From Streptomyces sp. JH14 (lineage in GTDB: Bacteria > Actinomycetota > Actinomycetes > Streptomycetales > Streptomycetaceae), in assembly GCF_029428675.1 (NCBI RefSeq), contig NZ_JAJNEL010000001.1:4588001-4652000 (forward strand): a DNA stretch of 64,000 nt. The letters run 5' to 3'. Positions 41,056 to 49,870 of this stretch are shown one piece after another; the first letter of the stretch is position 1; every line of letters starts with the position of its first letter. Both the position numbers and the translations under genes were made by a program. The notes under the pieces are model-generated. The model ran no database searches. It worked only from the letters and a program-made list of their open reading frames with translations, and had not been told where the DNA came from.

Positions 41056-42096
41056 TCAGCCCCGGCCGGCCCAGATATTGGTGCCCGCGGTGTCCACGGC
41101 GAAGGTGTCGATCTCCTTCAGCTCCTCCGCGGTGAGTGCCGGTCCGGCGAGCGCCGCGACGTTCTCCTCCAGCTGCTGCACGCTCGACGCGCCGATCAGG
41201 GCCGACGTCATACGGCTGTCCCGAAGCACCCAGTTCAGTGCCAGCTGGGCGAGTGACTGGCCGCGCTGCCGGGCGATGTCGTTCAGCCCGTTCAGCCGGC
41301 GGACCACCTCGTCGGAGAGCAGGTCCGGGTCGAGGGACTTGCCCTGGGTGGCGCGCGAACCCTCCGGGATGCCCTTGAGGTACTTGTTGGTCAGCAGCCC
41401 CTGGGCGAGCGGCACGAAGGAGATGCAGCCCATGCCGACGGTCTCCAGCGTGTCGAGCAGCCCGTCGTCCTCCGTCCAGCGGTTGATCATCGAGTAGGAC
41501 GGCTGGTGGATCAGGGCGGGCACGCCCATGTCCTTGAGCAGCCGCGCGGCCTCGCGGGTCTGCTCCGCGTTGTACGAGGAGACACCTGCGTACAGCGCCT
41601 TGCCCTGCTGCACGGCGGAGGCCAGCGCACCCATCGTCTCCTCGAGCGGGGTGTCAGGGTCGAAGCGGTGCGAGTAGAAGATGTCGACGTAATCCAGCTG
41701 CATGCGCTTCAGCGAGGCGTCGAGCGACGACAGCAGGTACTTGCGGGAACCCCACTCGCCGTACGGGCCGGGGTGCATCTCATAACCGGCCTTGGTCGAA
41801 ATGATCAGTTCGTCCCGGTACGGGGTGAAGTCCTGGTGGAAGAGCTTCCCGAAGTTGAGCTCTGCGGAGCCGGGCGGCGGCCCGTAGTTGTTCGCCAGGT
41901 CGAAGTGGGTCACACCCAGGTCGAAGGCGCGGCGCAGAATCGCCCGCTGGGAGTCCAGCGTGCGGTCGTCACCGAAGTTGTGCCAGAGGCCGAGCGAGAC
42001 GGCCGGAAGCTTGAGACCGCTGCGGCCGGTGCGGCGGTACTCCATGGAGTCGTAGCGCGAACCGGCGGCCCGGTAGGAGGAAGAAGAATCAGTCAC
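41056..42096 (-). CDS. Aldo/keto reductase (glyceraldehyde-3-P reductase-like)
   Basis: 346 residues from GTG 42096 (AAGGAAGGAAAC upstream). DSMEYRRTGRSGLKLPAVSL opens the barrel; the catalytic Asp and Tyr are in THFDLANNYGPPPGSAELNF, Lys in IISTKAGYEMHPGPYGEWGS, His in IFYSHRFDPDTPLEETMGAL. The cofactor end is SALIGASSVQQLEENVAALA. The GPYGEWGS loop is typical of the YghZ/Kv-beta-like subgroup that reduces L-glyceraldehyde 3-phosphate and methylglyoxal. It has a stand-alone promoter region shared with uppS. Confidence 0.92.
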   Translation of the reverse strand: MTDSSSSYRAAGSRYDSMEYRRTGRSGLKLPAVSLGLWHNFGDDRTLDSQRAILRRAFDLGVTHFDLANNYGPPPGSAELNFGKLFHQDFTPYRDELIISTKAGYEMHPGPYGEWGSRKYLLSSLDASLKRMQLDYVDIFYSHRFDPDTPLEETMGALASAVQQGKALYAGVSSYNAEQTREAARLLKDMGVPALIHQPSYSMINRWTEDDGLLDTLETVGMGCISFVPLAQGLLTNKYLKGIPEGSRATQGKSLDPDLLSDEVVRRLNGLNDIARQRGQSLAQLALNWVLRDSRMTSALIGASSVQQLEENVAALAGPALTAEELKEIDTFAVDTAGTNIWAGRG

Positions 42097-42296
42097 GTTT
42101 CCTTCCTTATCACGTACTTGTGACAGACCAGGTTGGGCCGGTGCGGCGACCGCGCAGTAATGTGGCGGCGTCGGGGACTGCCACGGCACGGCGGAGCAAT
42201 GGACTCTGCGGACGAGTGCGGTGATCCCCAGGGGGACGACCCCGGACCCCGGGCAATGGGGCGGGCGGGCCCGCACAGAACCGAGAGGTGAACTCA

Positions 42297-43058
42297 GTGA
42301 ACTTGCGCGACCTGGTGTACGGGCTCTACGCGCGCCGGGTGGAGGCCCGCCTCGATCACACCCAGGTGCCCAAGCACATCGGTGTCATCCTCGACGGCAA
42401 CCGGCGCTGGGCGAAGGCGTCCGGCGGCACTACCGCGCAGGGGCACCAGGCAGGTGCGGACAAGATCCAGGAGCTGCTCGGCTGGTGCAGTGAGACCGAC
42501 GTCGAGGTCGTCACCCTCTGGCTGCTCTCCACGGACAACTTCGACCGGCCCGCGTCCGAGCTGACCCCGCTCCTCGGCATCATCGAGAACACCGTGCGCG
42601 ACCTGGCGGCGGACGGCCGGTGGCGCGTCCACCACGTCGGCACGCTGGACCTGCTGCCCGCGCACACCCAGACCGTCCTCAAGGAGGCCGAGCAGGCCAC
42701 GGTCGGCGTCGACGGAATACTGGTCAATGTCGCCGTCGGCTACGGCGGTCGCCAGGAGATCGCGGACGCGGTGCGGTCGCTGCTGCTCGACCACTCGTCG
42801 AAGGGGACGTCGTTCGAGGACCTCGCGGAGATCGTCTCCACGGACCTGATCTCGGAGCACCTGTACACGCGGGGGCAGCCCGATCCGGACCTGGTGATCC
42901 GCACCAGTGGGGAGCAGCGGCTGTCCGGGTTCATGCTCTGGCAGAGCGCGCACTCCGAGTACTACTTCTGCGAGGTCTTCTGGCCGGCCTTCCGCAAGGT
43001 CGACTTCCTGCGCGCGCTGCGTGACTACGCCGCGCGCGGCCGCCGCTTCGGCGGCTGA
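42297..43058 (+). CDS. uppS: Isoprenyl (cis-prenyl) transferase
   Basis: 253 residues. PKHIGVILDGNRRWAKASGG holds the catalytic Asp and the Gly-Asn-Arg-Arg-Trp motif; LWLLSTDNFDRPASELTPLL and LVIRTSGEQRLSGFMLWQSA with EYYF complete the family signature. It condenses isopentenyl diphosphate onto an allylic primer to make cis-polyprenyl carriers for wall synthesis. Streptomyces usually has two such genes, and chain length cannot be told from sequence. GTG 42297 with GAGAGGTGA upstream is preferred over GTG 42288. Confidence 0.93.
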   Translation: MNLRDLVYGLYARRVEARLDHTQVPKHIGVILDGNRRWAKASGGTTAQGHQAGADKIQELLGWCSETDVEVVTLWLLSTDNFDRPASELTPLLGIIENTVRDLAADGRWRVHHVGTLDLLPAHTQTVLKEAEQATVGVDGILVNVAVGYGGRQEIADAVRSLLLDHSSKGTSFEDLAEIVSTDLISEHLYTRGQPDPDLVIRTSGEQRLSGFMLWQSAHSEYYFCEVFWPAFRKVDFLRALRDYAARGRRFGG

Positions 43059-43510
43059 CGCCGCGGGTCCCCTCCCTCACGGGGCGGACGCACACACCCG
43101 GCCCCGGCCCCTGGGACGCCGCAACCCGGGCCGCAGGCCCGTACCCGCGCGGCCCGGGCGCCACTTCCGCCCGCGGCGGCGGCACCGGCAGGCGGGCCGC
43201 CGACTCACGTACCCGAGGGCACAATCCCAGCTCAGCCCGCACAAGGCTGCATGGCTTCGCGTGTTCGAGGGAATACCCCTCTCAGGTCGACGTCCGGTCA
43301 AAAACCAGGCGGACGTCGTGTCCAAGTGAGTGGCATCGAGTCCGCTCGCCCGGGAGGCGCGTTGCACACGAAGGACCGTACATACAGTGCGGCCGACGAG
43401 GGCCGGCGCTCGGCCCGCGCAAGGTGGCCGCAGCCCGGTCCGTCCTCTCCCTTTGGGATGCTCCGCGACGCCGTCGCACCCCAACCTCGTCCGAGGGGGT
43501 ACGTCCTTCC
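43059..43510. other. Intergenic region before PhoH gene
   Basis: 452 bp with no convincing gene. It contains an 8-bp inverted repeat, CGACGTCC (43288-43295) and GGACGTCG (43311-43318), with GGT/ACC pairing inside, that could form an RNA hairpin in the leader of the PhoH mRNA. A GC-rich 43080-43200 part shows nothing recognisable. Confidence 0.45.
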
Positions 43511-44833
43511 GTGGTGACCAGTACAAAGCGCCGCATGCCCGACAGGCGCACCTATGTTCTCGACACCAGCGTCCTGCTGGCCGATCCGAACGCCATGGCC
43601 CGGTTCGACGAGCACGAAGTCGTGCTTCCGATCGTCGTGGTCACGGAACTGGAGGCCAAACGGCACCATCCGGAGCTCGGCTACTTCGCCCGGCAGGCCC
43701 TGCGCCTGCTGGACGACTTCCGGGTCCGGTACGGCCGGCTGGATGCCCCGATCCCGCTCGGGGACCTCGGCGGAACGCTGCGCGTCGAACTCAACCATTC
43801 CGACCCCGGTGTACTGCCCGCCGGCTACCGGTTGGGGGACAACGACTCACGGATTCTCGCGGTCGCGCGCAATCTCCAGGCCGAGGGGTACGACGTCACG
43901 GTCGTCTCCAAGGACCTGCCCCTGCGCATCAAGGCATCCTCGGTCGGGCTCCTCGCGGAGGAGTACCGCGCCGAGCTCGCCATCACCGACTCCGGCTGGA
44001 CGGGGATGGCCGAACTCCCGCTCACCGCGGAGCAGGTGGATCTGCTCTTCGGCGAGGAGACGCTGTACGTCCCCGAGGTCGCCGAACTCCCCGTGCACAC
44101 CGGACTGGTCCTCCAGTCCGAGCGCGGCAAGGCGCTCGGCCGGGTCACCGCCGAGGGCAATGTCCGCCTCGTCCGCGGCGACCGGGAGGCGTTCGGGATC
44201 CATGGCCGCAGCGCCGAGCAGCGCATCGCTCTCGATCTGCTGCTCGACCAGGAGGTCGGCATCGTGTCGCTGGGCGGCCGGGCCGGCACCGGAAAGTCGG
44301 CGCTGGCGCTCTGCGCCGGTCTCGAAGCCGTGCTGGAGCGCAGGCAGCACCAGAAGGTGATGGTCTTCCGGCCGTTGTACGCGGTCGGCGGGCAGGAGCT
44401 CGGCTATCTCCCCGGCACCGAGGCCGAGAAGATGAGCCCCTGGGCGCAGGCCGTCTTCGACACGCTGTCGGCAGTCGCTGGGCGAGAGGTGATCGAGGAG
44501 GTCCTGGGGCGCGGCATGCTGGAGGTCCTGCCGCTCACCCACATCCGGGGTCGTTCCCTCCACGACGCCTTCGTGATCGTCGACGAGGCGCAGTCGCTCG
44601 AACGGAACGTCCTGTTGACCGTGTTGTCCCGAATCGGGGCCAATTCCCGGGTGGTGCTCACGCATGACGTGGCGCAGCGGGACAACCTCAGGGTCGGCAG
44701 GTACGACGGTGTCGTCGCCGTGGTCGAGAAGCTGAAGGGGCATCCGCTCTTCGCCCACGTCACGCTCACCCGTTCCGAGCGTTCGCAGATCGCCGCACTG
44801 GTGACCGAAATGCTGGAGGAAGGCCAGATCTGA
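43511..44833 (+). CDS. PhoH-family ATPase with PIN domain
   Basis: 440 residues. An N-terminal PIN ribonuclease domain (RRTYVLDTSVLLADPNAMAR, with Asp, Glu and Asp residues in VVVTELEAKRHHPEL and LGDNDSRILAVARNL) is fused to a PhoH/RNA-helicase-like ATPase (Walker A GGRAGTGKSALALCAGLEAV; Walker B VIVDEAQSLERNVLLTVLSR). Such PhoH2-type proteins unwind and cut RNA. GTG 43511 starts MVTSTKRRMPD-like sequence; an earlier in-frame ATG would add low-quality residues. Confidence 0.9.
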   Translation: MVTSTKRRMPDRRTYVLDTSVLLADPNAMARFDEHEVVLPIVVVTELEAKRHHPELGYFARQALRLLDDFRVRYGRLDAPIPLGDLGGTLRVELNHSDPGVLPAGYRLGDNDSRILAVARNLQAEGYDVTVVSKDLPLRIKASSVGLLAEEYRAELAITDSGWTGMAELPLTAEQVDLLFGEETLYVPEVAELPVHTGLVLQSERGKALGRVTAEGNVRLVRGDREAFGIHGRSAEQRIALDLLLDQEVGIVSLGGRAGTGKSALALCAGLEAVLERRQHQKVMVFRPLYAVGGQELGYLPGTEAEKMSPWAQAVFDTLSAVAGREVIEEVLGRGMLEVLPLTHIRGRSLHDAFVIVDEAQSLERNVLLTVLSRIGANSRVVLTHDVAQRDNLRVGRYDGVVAVVEKLKGHPLFAHVTLTRSERSQIAALVTEMLEEGQI

Positions 44834-45223
44834 TACGGGTTGCGACCACTGATGCCGTCCGGCGAGCCGAAGATCTTAGCCGGGCGGCATCACGCTGTGG
44901 CGGTATTTCCGTGAAACGCCTGGACCAAACGGGGTGTGACCTTTCACACGTAACCGGGAATTGCTTCACGACGGCCCGTTCCGGCAGAGTCTTGCTTCCG
45001 TCAGGCCCCGCATACGGCACACCCGCACCTCCACAGGTGCCACGCACCACACAACTCAACAAACGCCGTCCGTATGCCGCCCGCGAGTACCACGCGGCAC
45101 TCCTCCAGGGGAGTCGCCCACCGGGCCCGTGCCTCCCGTGACCCACGCAGTAGGGAGGCCAGTGTCAGGGGCACGATTGCGCTCGCGAGGTCACCTAAGC
45201 GGGCGATGCTGGAAGGACACCGT
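44834..45223. other. Leader region of transglycosylase gene
   Basis: 390 bp without a gene. It contains the perfect inverted repeat at 44934-44949 and several stretches able to form hairpins (for example 45130-45170). I looked for a c-di-AMP (ydaO) riboswitch, which controls some Streptomyces wall hydrolases, and did not find its conserved core. Confidence 0.45.
44934..44949. promoter_or_regulatory. CRP-like inverted repeat
   Basis: GTGTGACCTTTCACAC: perfect 6-bp arms separated by four bases. It resembles Crp half-sites but with a spacer of 4 instead of 6 between TGTGA and TCACA. It lies about 275 bp before the transglycosylase start. Confidence 0.45.
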
Positions 45224-45925
45224 GTGAGCCGGATCTCGGTCCGGGGGTTCGCCGTGGCGTCAGCCACCGCGGTCACCACCGTCGGCGCCGTCGTAGGCGT
45301 TGCTTCGGGCAGCACTCCCGCTGTCGACGACAACAACTTCGAGGCGACCGCAGCCGACACGACGCTGCTCGCCGACATCCCCGCGGGCCAGCAGGCCCAG
45401 GTGCAGACCGCCTCGCTGACGCAGCAGGCGGACGCCCAGGCGTCCGCCGCCGATGCCGCGGCGAAGAAGTCCGCCGAGGAAGCGGCCCGCATCCAGGCAG
45501 CCAAGGACGCCAAGTCGAAGAAGCAGGCGGCCGAGGACAAGCTGGAGAAGGAGCGTCAGGCCAAGGAGGCCGAGCGCGCCAGCCGTGACGAGGTTCGCAG
45601 CGCCTCCGCGTTCGCCACGCAGAGCTCGTACACCGTGGCCGAAGTCCAGGCGATGGCGCGTCAGATGATGCCCGCCGACCAGTTCCAGTGCTTCAGCAAC
45701 ATCGTGGACCACGAGTCCAGCTGGAATTACCGTGCGAGCAACCCGTCTTCCGGTGCCTACGGGCTGGTGCAGGCGCTGCCCGGTTCGAAGATGGCATCCG
45801 CCGGCGCCGACTGGCAGACCAACCCGGCCACCCAGATCAAGTGGGGCCTCAGCTACATGAACAGCTCCCGCTACGGCAGCCCGTGTGCGGCCTGGTCGTT
45901 CTGGCAGGCCAACGGCTGGTACTAG
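45224..45925 (+). CDS. Secreted lytic transglycosylase (SLT-like)
   Basis: 233 residues from GTG 45224 with GGAAGGA upstream. A signal peptide (VRGFAVASATAVTTVGAVVG) is followed by an Ala/Lys/Glu-rich coiled-coil segment (about 75-140), then a small transglycosylase domain. NIVDHESSWNYRASNPSSGA with the catalytic Glu, YGLVQALPGSKM and the C-terminal SRYGSPCAAWSFWQANGWY are typical of Streptomyces SLT-type muralytic proteins. It cuts or remodels peptidoglycan. A strong terminator follows. Confidence 0.9.
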   Translation: MSRISVRGFAVASATAVTTVGAVVGVASGSTPAVDDNNFEATAADTTLLADIPAGQQAQVQTASLTQQADAQASAADAAAKKSAEEAARIQAAKDAKSKKQAAEDKLEKERQAKEAERASRDEVRSASAFATQSSYTVAEVQAMARQMMPADQFQCFSNIVDHESSWNYRASNPSSGAYGLVQALPGSKMASAGADWQTNPATQIKWGLSYMNSSRYGSPCAAWSFWQANGWY

Positions 45926-45952
45926 AACCTTCCGAGGTTCCGTCTCAACCCT

Positions 45953-45989
45953 GCGAAGCCCCCCACCGTCCTACGGTGGGGGGCTTCGC
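45953..45989 (+). terminator. Terminator after transglycosylase
   Basis: GCGAAGCCCCCCACCG pairs over 16 bp with CGGTGGGGGGCTTCGC around a 5-base loop, 28 bp after the stop. Confidence 0.88.
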
Positions 45990-46058
45990 GCGTGTACCGT
46001 CGTCCGGACGACTCCGGGGGGAGCGGTGGGGAGAGAACTCGGGGGAAGAGGGACCTAT

Positions 46059-47522
46059 ATGTCGAAACTGCCAGGGTGGCTCGGCCGACTGGGCGCCGAA
46101 CTGACCGAGCTGGGCGAGCGCCTGGAGGAACGCCGCGCCGCGGCCGAGGCCGAAGAGGACGCCGAGGGGGACCAGGACGCCCGGGCCGGGTTGCCGGTGC
46201 CGGTGCCGGTGCCGGTGCTGGTCCCGGCCACCGTGTCCGCCCCCGACGACCACGTGACCACCTCCGGCCGGGTGCCCGCGCCGCCCTCGTACGCCCCGTT
46301 CGTCGCCGCCCGGCCCGATCCGGTCGCGGCGATCCCCTGGGGGATGCGGGTCGCGGCCGAGGCCGGCTGGCGCCTCCTCGTCCTCGCGGGCACGCTCTGG
46401 GTGCTGATGAGGATCATCAGCGCCGTACAGCTGGTGGTGCTGGCGTTCGTCGCCGCGCTGCTCGTCACCGCGATGCTGCAGCCCACCGTCACCCGGCTCA
46501 GGCGGCACGGGCTGCCGCGCGGCCTGGCCACCGCCGTCACGGCGATCCTCGGCTTCGTCATCATGGGCCTCGTCGGCTGGTTCGTGGTCTGGCAGGTCAT
46601 GGACAACCTCGACACCCTCTCCGACAAGGTGCGGGATGGTATCGACGAGCTGAAGCGATGGCTGCTCGACAGCCCCTTCCACGTCACCGAGCAGCAGATC
46701 AACGACGTCGCGAAGAACCTCAGCGACACCATCGGCACCAACACCGAAGAGATCACCTCCGCCGGGCTCCAGGGCGTCACCGTGATGGTCGAGGTCCTCA
46801 CCGGGATACTGCTGGCGATGTTCTCGACGCTCTTCCTGCTGTACGACGGGAAGCGCATCTGGCAGTGGGTACTCAAGCTGGTGCCCGCCCAGGCCCGGCC
46901 GGGTGTCGCGGGCGCCGGGCCGCGCGCCTGGCGGACACTGACTGCCTATGTGCGGGGCACCGTGCTGGTCGCCCTGATCGACGCGATCTTCATCGGGCTC
47001 GGGATCTGGTTCCTCGACGTGCCGATGGCGGTACCGCTCGCCGTCTTCATCTTCCTCTTCGCCTTCATCCCGCTGGTCGGCGCGGTGGTCTCCGGAGCGC
47101 TCGCGGTCGTCGTCGCGCTGGTCACCGAGGGCGTGTTCACCGCGCTGATGGTGCTGGTCGTGGTGCTGGCCGTGCAGCAGATCGAGGGCCATGTGCTGCA
47201 GCCCTTCATCCTCGGCCGTGCGGTACGGGTCCACCCGCTCGCCGTCGTCCTGTCGGTCGCCGCGGGCGGCATGGTGGCGGGCATCGGCGGTGCGGTCGTC
47301 GCGGTGCCACTGGTCGCGGTCACCAACACGGTGGTCGGCTACCTGCGGACGTACGGGCAGGAGGCCGCCCTGCGCCACGCACCGCAGCCGCGCGGCGCCA
47401 CGGCGATCGGCGTCGCCCCCACCCCGGCCTCGGCTCCGGCGCCGCCCCCGGCCTCGCCCCCGGCGCCGTCCTCCCCGCCCGAGAAGGGCGAGGAGGACGG
47501 CGAACAGCCGCCGGCGCAGTGA
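46059..47522 (+). CDS. AI-2E family transporter (PerM-like)
   Basis: 487 residues. A cytoplasmic N-terminus rich in Glu and a PVPVPVPV repeat is followed by about eight membrane helices: LVLAGTLWVLMRIISAVQLV, VTAILGFVIMGLVGWFVVWQ, a soluble part (about 180-250), then LIDAIFIGLGIWFLDVPMAV and FAFIPLVGAVVSGALAVVVA, the family signature. The C-terminal tail is Pro/Ala-rich. Substrate unknown; members export autoinducers, sodium or small metabolites. GAAGAGGGA precedes ATG 46059. Confidence 0.9.
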   Translation: MSKLPGWLGRLGAELTELGERLEERRAAAEAEEDAEGDQDARAGLPVPVPVPVLVPATVSAPDDHVTTSGRVPAPPSYAPFVAARPDPVAAIPWGMRVAAEAGWRLLVLAGTLWVLMRIISAVQLVVLAFVAALLVTAMLQPTVTRLRRHGLPRGLATAVTAILGFVIMGLVGWFVVWQVMDNLDTLSDKVRDGIDELKRWLLDSPFHVTEQQINDVAKNLSDTIGTNTEEITSAGLQGVTVMVEVLTGILLAMFSTLFLLYDGKRIWQWVLKLVPAQARPGVAGAGPRAWRTLTAYVRGTVLVALIDAIFIGLGIWFLDVPMAVPLAVFIFLFAFIPLVGAVVSGALAVVVALVTEGVFTALMVLVVVLAVQQIEGHVLQPFILGRAVRVHPLAVVLSVAAGGMVAGIGGAVVAVPLVAVTNTVVGYLRTYGQEAALRHAPQPRGATAIGVAPTPASAPAPPPASPPAPSSPPEKGEEDGEQPPAQ

Positions 47523-47538
47523 GCCGGAGCGACATATA

Positions 47539-47580
47539 AGAAGGGCCCCGTGGACGGTCGGTCGTCCTCGGGGCCCTTCT
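47539..47580. terminator. Bidirectional terminator
   Basis: AGAAGGGCCCCG pairs perfectly with CGGGGCCCTTCT around an 18-base loop that can itself pair in part. It separates the AI-2E gene (+) and ahpD (-). Confidence 0.85.
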
Positions 47581-47598
47581 CGTACAGGGGTGGTGCTG

Positions 47599-48135
47599 TT
47601 ACTGCTCGGCGAGCACGGCCTCGGCATCGAGGGTCACGCCGACCGCCTGGATCACCGAGGCGATCTTGACGGCTTCCTGAATGGTCTCACGGTCCACGCC
47701 GGCCTTGCGCAGCACCTGCTCGTGGGAGTCCAGGCACTGGCCGCATCCGTTGATCGCGGAGACGGCGAGCGACCACAGTTCGAAGTCGACCTTCTCCACG
47801 CCCGGCTTGCCGATGACGTTCATCCGCAGGCCCGCACGGAGCGTCTGGTACTCCGGGTCCGACAGCAGGTGCCGGGTCCGGTAGAAGACGTTGTTCATCG
47901 CCATGACGGCGGCTGCCGACTTCGCCGCGGTGTACGCCTCGGCGGAGAGGTTGGCCTTGGCCTCCGGCTCCAGCTCGCGCAGCACCTTCGGCGAGCGCGA
48001 GGCGATCGCGCAGGCGAGGACGGTGCCCCAGAGCTGCTGCTGCGGAAGCGCGCTGTTCCCGATGACCGAACCGAGGTTCAGCTTCAGGTCCTTGGCGAAG
48101 TCCGGGATGGCGGCCTTCAGTTCGTCGAGTGCCAT
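47599..48135 (-). CDS. ahpD: Alkyl hydroperoxide reductase AhpD
   Basis: 178 residues, normal length. The redox centre is NGCGQCLDSHEQVLRKAGVD (Cys-x-x-Cys with the downstream His). LDELKAAIPDFAKDLKLNLG and NVFYRTRHLLSDPEYQTLRA match AhpD. It reduces AhpC by way of a lipoyl-type adaptor. It lies 12 bp after ahpC in the same operon. Confidence 0.95.
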   Translation of the reverse strand: MALDELKAAIPDFAKDLKLNLGSVIGNSALPQQQLWGTVLACAIASRSPKVLRELEPEAKANLSAEAYTAAKSAAAVMAMNNVFYRTRHLLSDPEYQTLRAGLRMNVIGKPGVEKVDFELWSLAVSAINGCGQCLDSHEQVLRKAGVDRETIQEAVKIASVIQAVGVTLDAEAVLAEQ

Positions 48136-48147
48136 GTCGGTGTCAGC

Positions 48148-48702
48148 TCACTCGCCCGAGAGGAGCGCGACCGGGTCCAGGGTGTTCTCGCCCTTGGTCC
48201 AGTTGCACGGGCACAGCTCGTCGGTCTGCAGGGCGTCCAGGACCCGCAGGACCTCCTTGGGGTTACGGCCCACGGAACCGGCGGTCACCATCGTGAACTG
48301 GATCTCGTTGTTCGGGTCGACGATGAAGACGGCGCGCTGCGCGAAGCCGTCCTCGCCCTCGATGCCGAGGTCACGCATGAGCTCGTGCTTCGAGTCGGCC
48401 ATCATCGGGAAAGGCAGGTCGGTCAGGTCCGGGTGGTCCTTGCGCCAGGCGTGGTGCACGAACTCGGAGTCGCCGGAGAAGCCGAGGATCTGCGCGTCAC
48501 GGTCGGCGAACTCGTCGTTCAGCTTGCCGAAGGCGGCGATCTCGGTGGGGCACACGAAGGTGAAGTCCTTCGGCCATGCGAAGACGACCTTCCACTGACC
48601 CTCGTAGGTCTTGTGGTTGATCTGCTCGAACTCCTTGCCGCTCTCCAGCGAAACGCAAGCAGTCAGGTCGAACGGGGGGAACTTGTCACCGACAGTGAGC
48701 AC
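48148..48702 (-). CDS. ahpC: Alkyl hydroperoxide reductase AhpC (peroxiredoxin)
   Basis: 184 residues from GTG 48702 with AAGGAGAG upstream. The peroxidatic Cys is in KDFTFVCPTEIAAFGKLND and the resolving Cys in TDELCPCNWTKGENTLD. LTVGDKFPPFDLTACVSLES is the usual start. It destroys organic peroxides and H2O2 and is recycled by AhpD. It is divergent from oxyR, with control sites expected in the 131-bp gap. Confidence 0.95.
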   Translation of the reverse strand: MLTVGDKFPPFDLTACVSLESGKEFEQINHKTYEGQWKVVFAWPKDFTFVCPTEIAAFGKLNDEFADRDAQILGFSGDSEFVHHAWRKDHPDLTDLPFPMMADSKHELMRDLGIEGEDGFAQRAVFIVDPNNEIQFTMVTAGSVGRNPKEVLRVLDALQTDELCPCNWTKGENTLDPVALLSGE

Positions 48703-48833
48703 GCGCTCTCCTTGCAGCGTAGGAATTCCCTTTTGCGGGATTTCCTGAGGGTTGGACGACGTCCACCTTGGCACAGAGTGCATTGATCAAAGAAATAGCT
48801 ACACTCGGTCGTGATGATCGGAGGTGCCTATCA
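48703..48833. promoter_or_regulatory. ahpC-oxyR divergent control region
   Basis: 131 bp between the ahpC GTG and the oxyR GTG. The AT-richer GATCAAAGAAATAGCTACAC (48785-48804) lies 30-50 bp before oxyR and is a likely oxyR promoter/OxyR-binding area. No exact consensus was proven. Confidence 0.6.
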
Positions 48834-49802
48834 GTGGCGCAGAGCAATCCGGGTAACCGGCCCAAACAGCCCAGCCTGTCGCAGCTGCGCGCCTTCGCGG
48901 CCGTCGCCGAACATCTGCACTTCAGGGACGCGGCGGCAGCAATCGGGATGAGCCAGCCCGCGCTCTCCGGCGCCGTGTCCGCGCTGGAGGAGACACTCGG
49001 TGTCCAGCTCATCGAGCGTACGACGCGCAAGGTGCTGCTCTCGCCGGCCGGGGAGCGGCTGGCGGTTCGGGCCCGGGTGGTGCTGGAGGCCGTCGGTGAG
49101 CTGATGGAGGAGGCCGAGGCGGTCCGGGCGCCGTTCACCGGTGTCCTCAGGCTCGGAGTGATTCCCACCGTTGCCCCGTATCTGCTGCCGGCCGTGCTGC
49201 GGCTGGCCCACGAGCGGTACCCGGATCTCGACCTCCAGGTGCACGAGGAGCAGACCTCGTCGCTCCTGGAGGGGCTGGCCGCCGGCCGACTGGACCTGCT
49301 GCTGCTCGCCGTGCCGCTCGGGATGCCGCAGGTGACCGAACTTCCGCTCTTCGACGAGGACTTCGTGCTCGTCATGGAACGCAGCCACTGGCTGGGCGGG
49401 CGCGCCGACATTCCGCGCGAGGCGCTGCGCGAACTGCCGTTGCTGCTGCTCGACGAGGGGCACTGCCTGCGCGACCAGGCACTGGACATCTGCCGCGAGG
49501 CGGGGCGTACGGAGGGGGCGCCGGTCACCACGACAGCGGCCGGGCTCTCCACGCTGGTGCAGCTGGTGGCCGGCGGGCTCGGGGTGACACTGCTGCCGCG
49601 TACCGCCGTCACCGTGGAGACCGCCCGCAACGACGCGCTGACCACCGGGTACTTCGCGGAGCCCGCGCCGTCGCGGCGGGTGGCGCTGGGGATGCGGACC
49701 GGGGCGGCGCGGCACGGCGAGTTCGAGGAGTTCGCTGCCGCGCTGCGTGAGGCGATGCGGACGCTGCCGGTACGGGTGACCACGGGCACGTCACACGCGT
49801 GA
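48834..49802 (+). CDS. oxyR: LysR-family peroxide sensor OxyR
   Basis: 322 residues from GTG 48834 (CGGAGGTG upstream). N-terminal HTH (QPSLSQLRAFAAVAEHLHFR, then DAAAAIGMSQPALSGAVSAL). The redox pair is in LLDEGHCLRDQALDICREAG, matching the Cys199/Cys208 region of OxyR. H2O2 should oxidise it and switch on ahpC-ahpD. The layout ahpD-ahpC/oxyR is the one known from Streptomyces coelicolor. Confidence 0.94.
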   Translation: MAQSNPGNRPKQPSLSQLRAFAAVAEHLHFRDAAAAIGMSQPALSGAVSALEETLGVQLIERTTRKVLLSPAGERLAVRARVVLEAVGELMEEAEAVRAPFTGVLRLGVIPTVAPYLLPAVLRLAHERYPDLDLQVHEEQTSSLLEGLAAGRLDLLLLAVPLGMPQVTELPLFDEDFVLVMERSHWLGGRADIPREALRELPLLLLDEGHCLRDQALDICREAGRTEGAPVTTTAAGLSTLVQLVAGGLGVTLLPRTAVTVETARNDALTTGYFAEPAPSRRVALGMRTGAARHGEFEEFAAALREAMRTLPVRVTTGTSHA

Positions 49803-49807
49803 AAAGA

Positions 49808-49846
49808 GGTGCGGTCCCTCCTGGACTTCTGAGGAGGGACCGTACC
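49808..49846. terminator. Bidirectional terminator
   Basis: GGTGCGGTCCCTCCT pairs with AGGAGGGACCGTACC around a 9-base loop (one G-T pair). It sits between oxyR (+) and the ABC permease (-). Confidence 0.85.
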
Positions 49847-49870
49847 CCTGGTGTCACCGCTGCGCCGTCG

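Noticed and set aside
44834..45223. c-di-AMP (ydaO) riboswitch before the transglycosylase
   Set aside because: Expected by analogy with Streptomyces wall-hydrolase genes, but the conserved core sequences could not be found.
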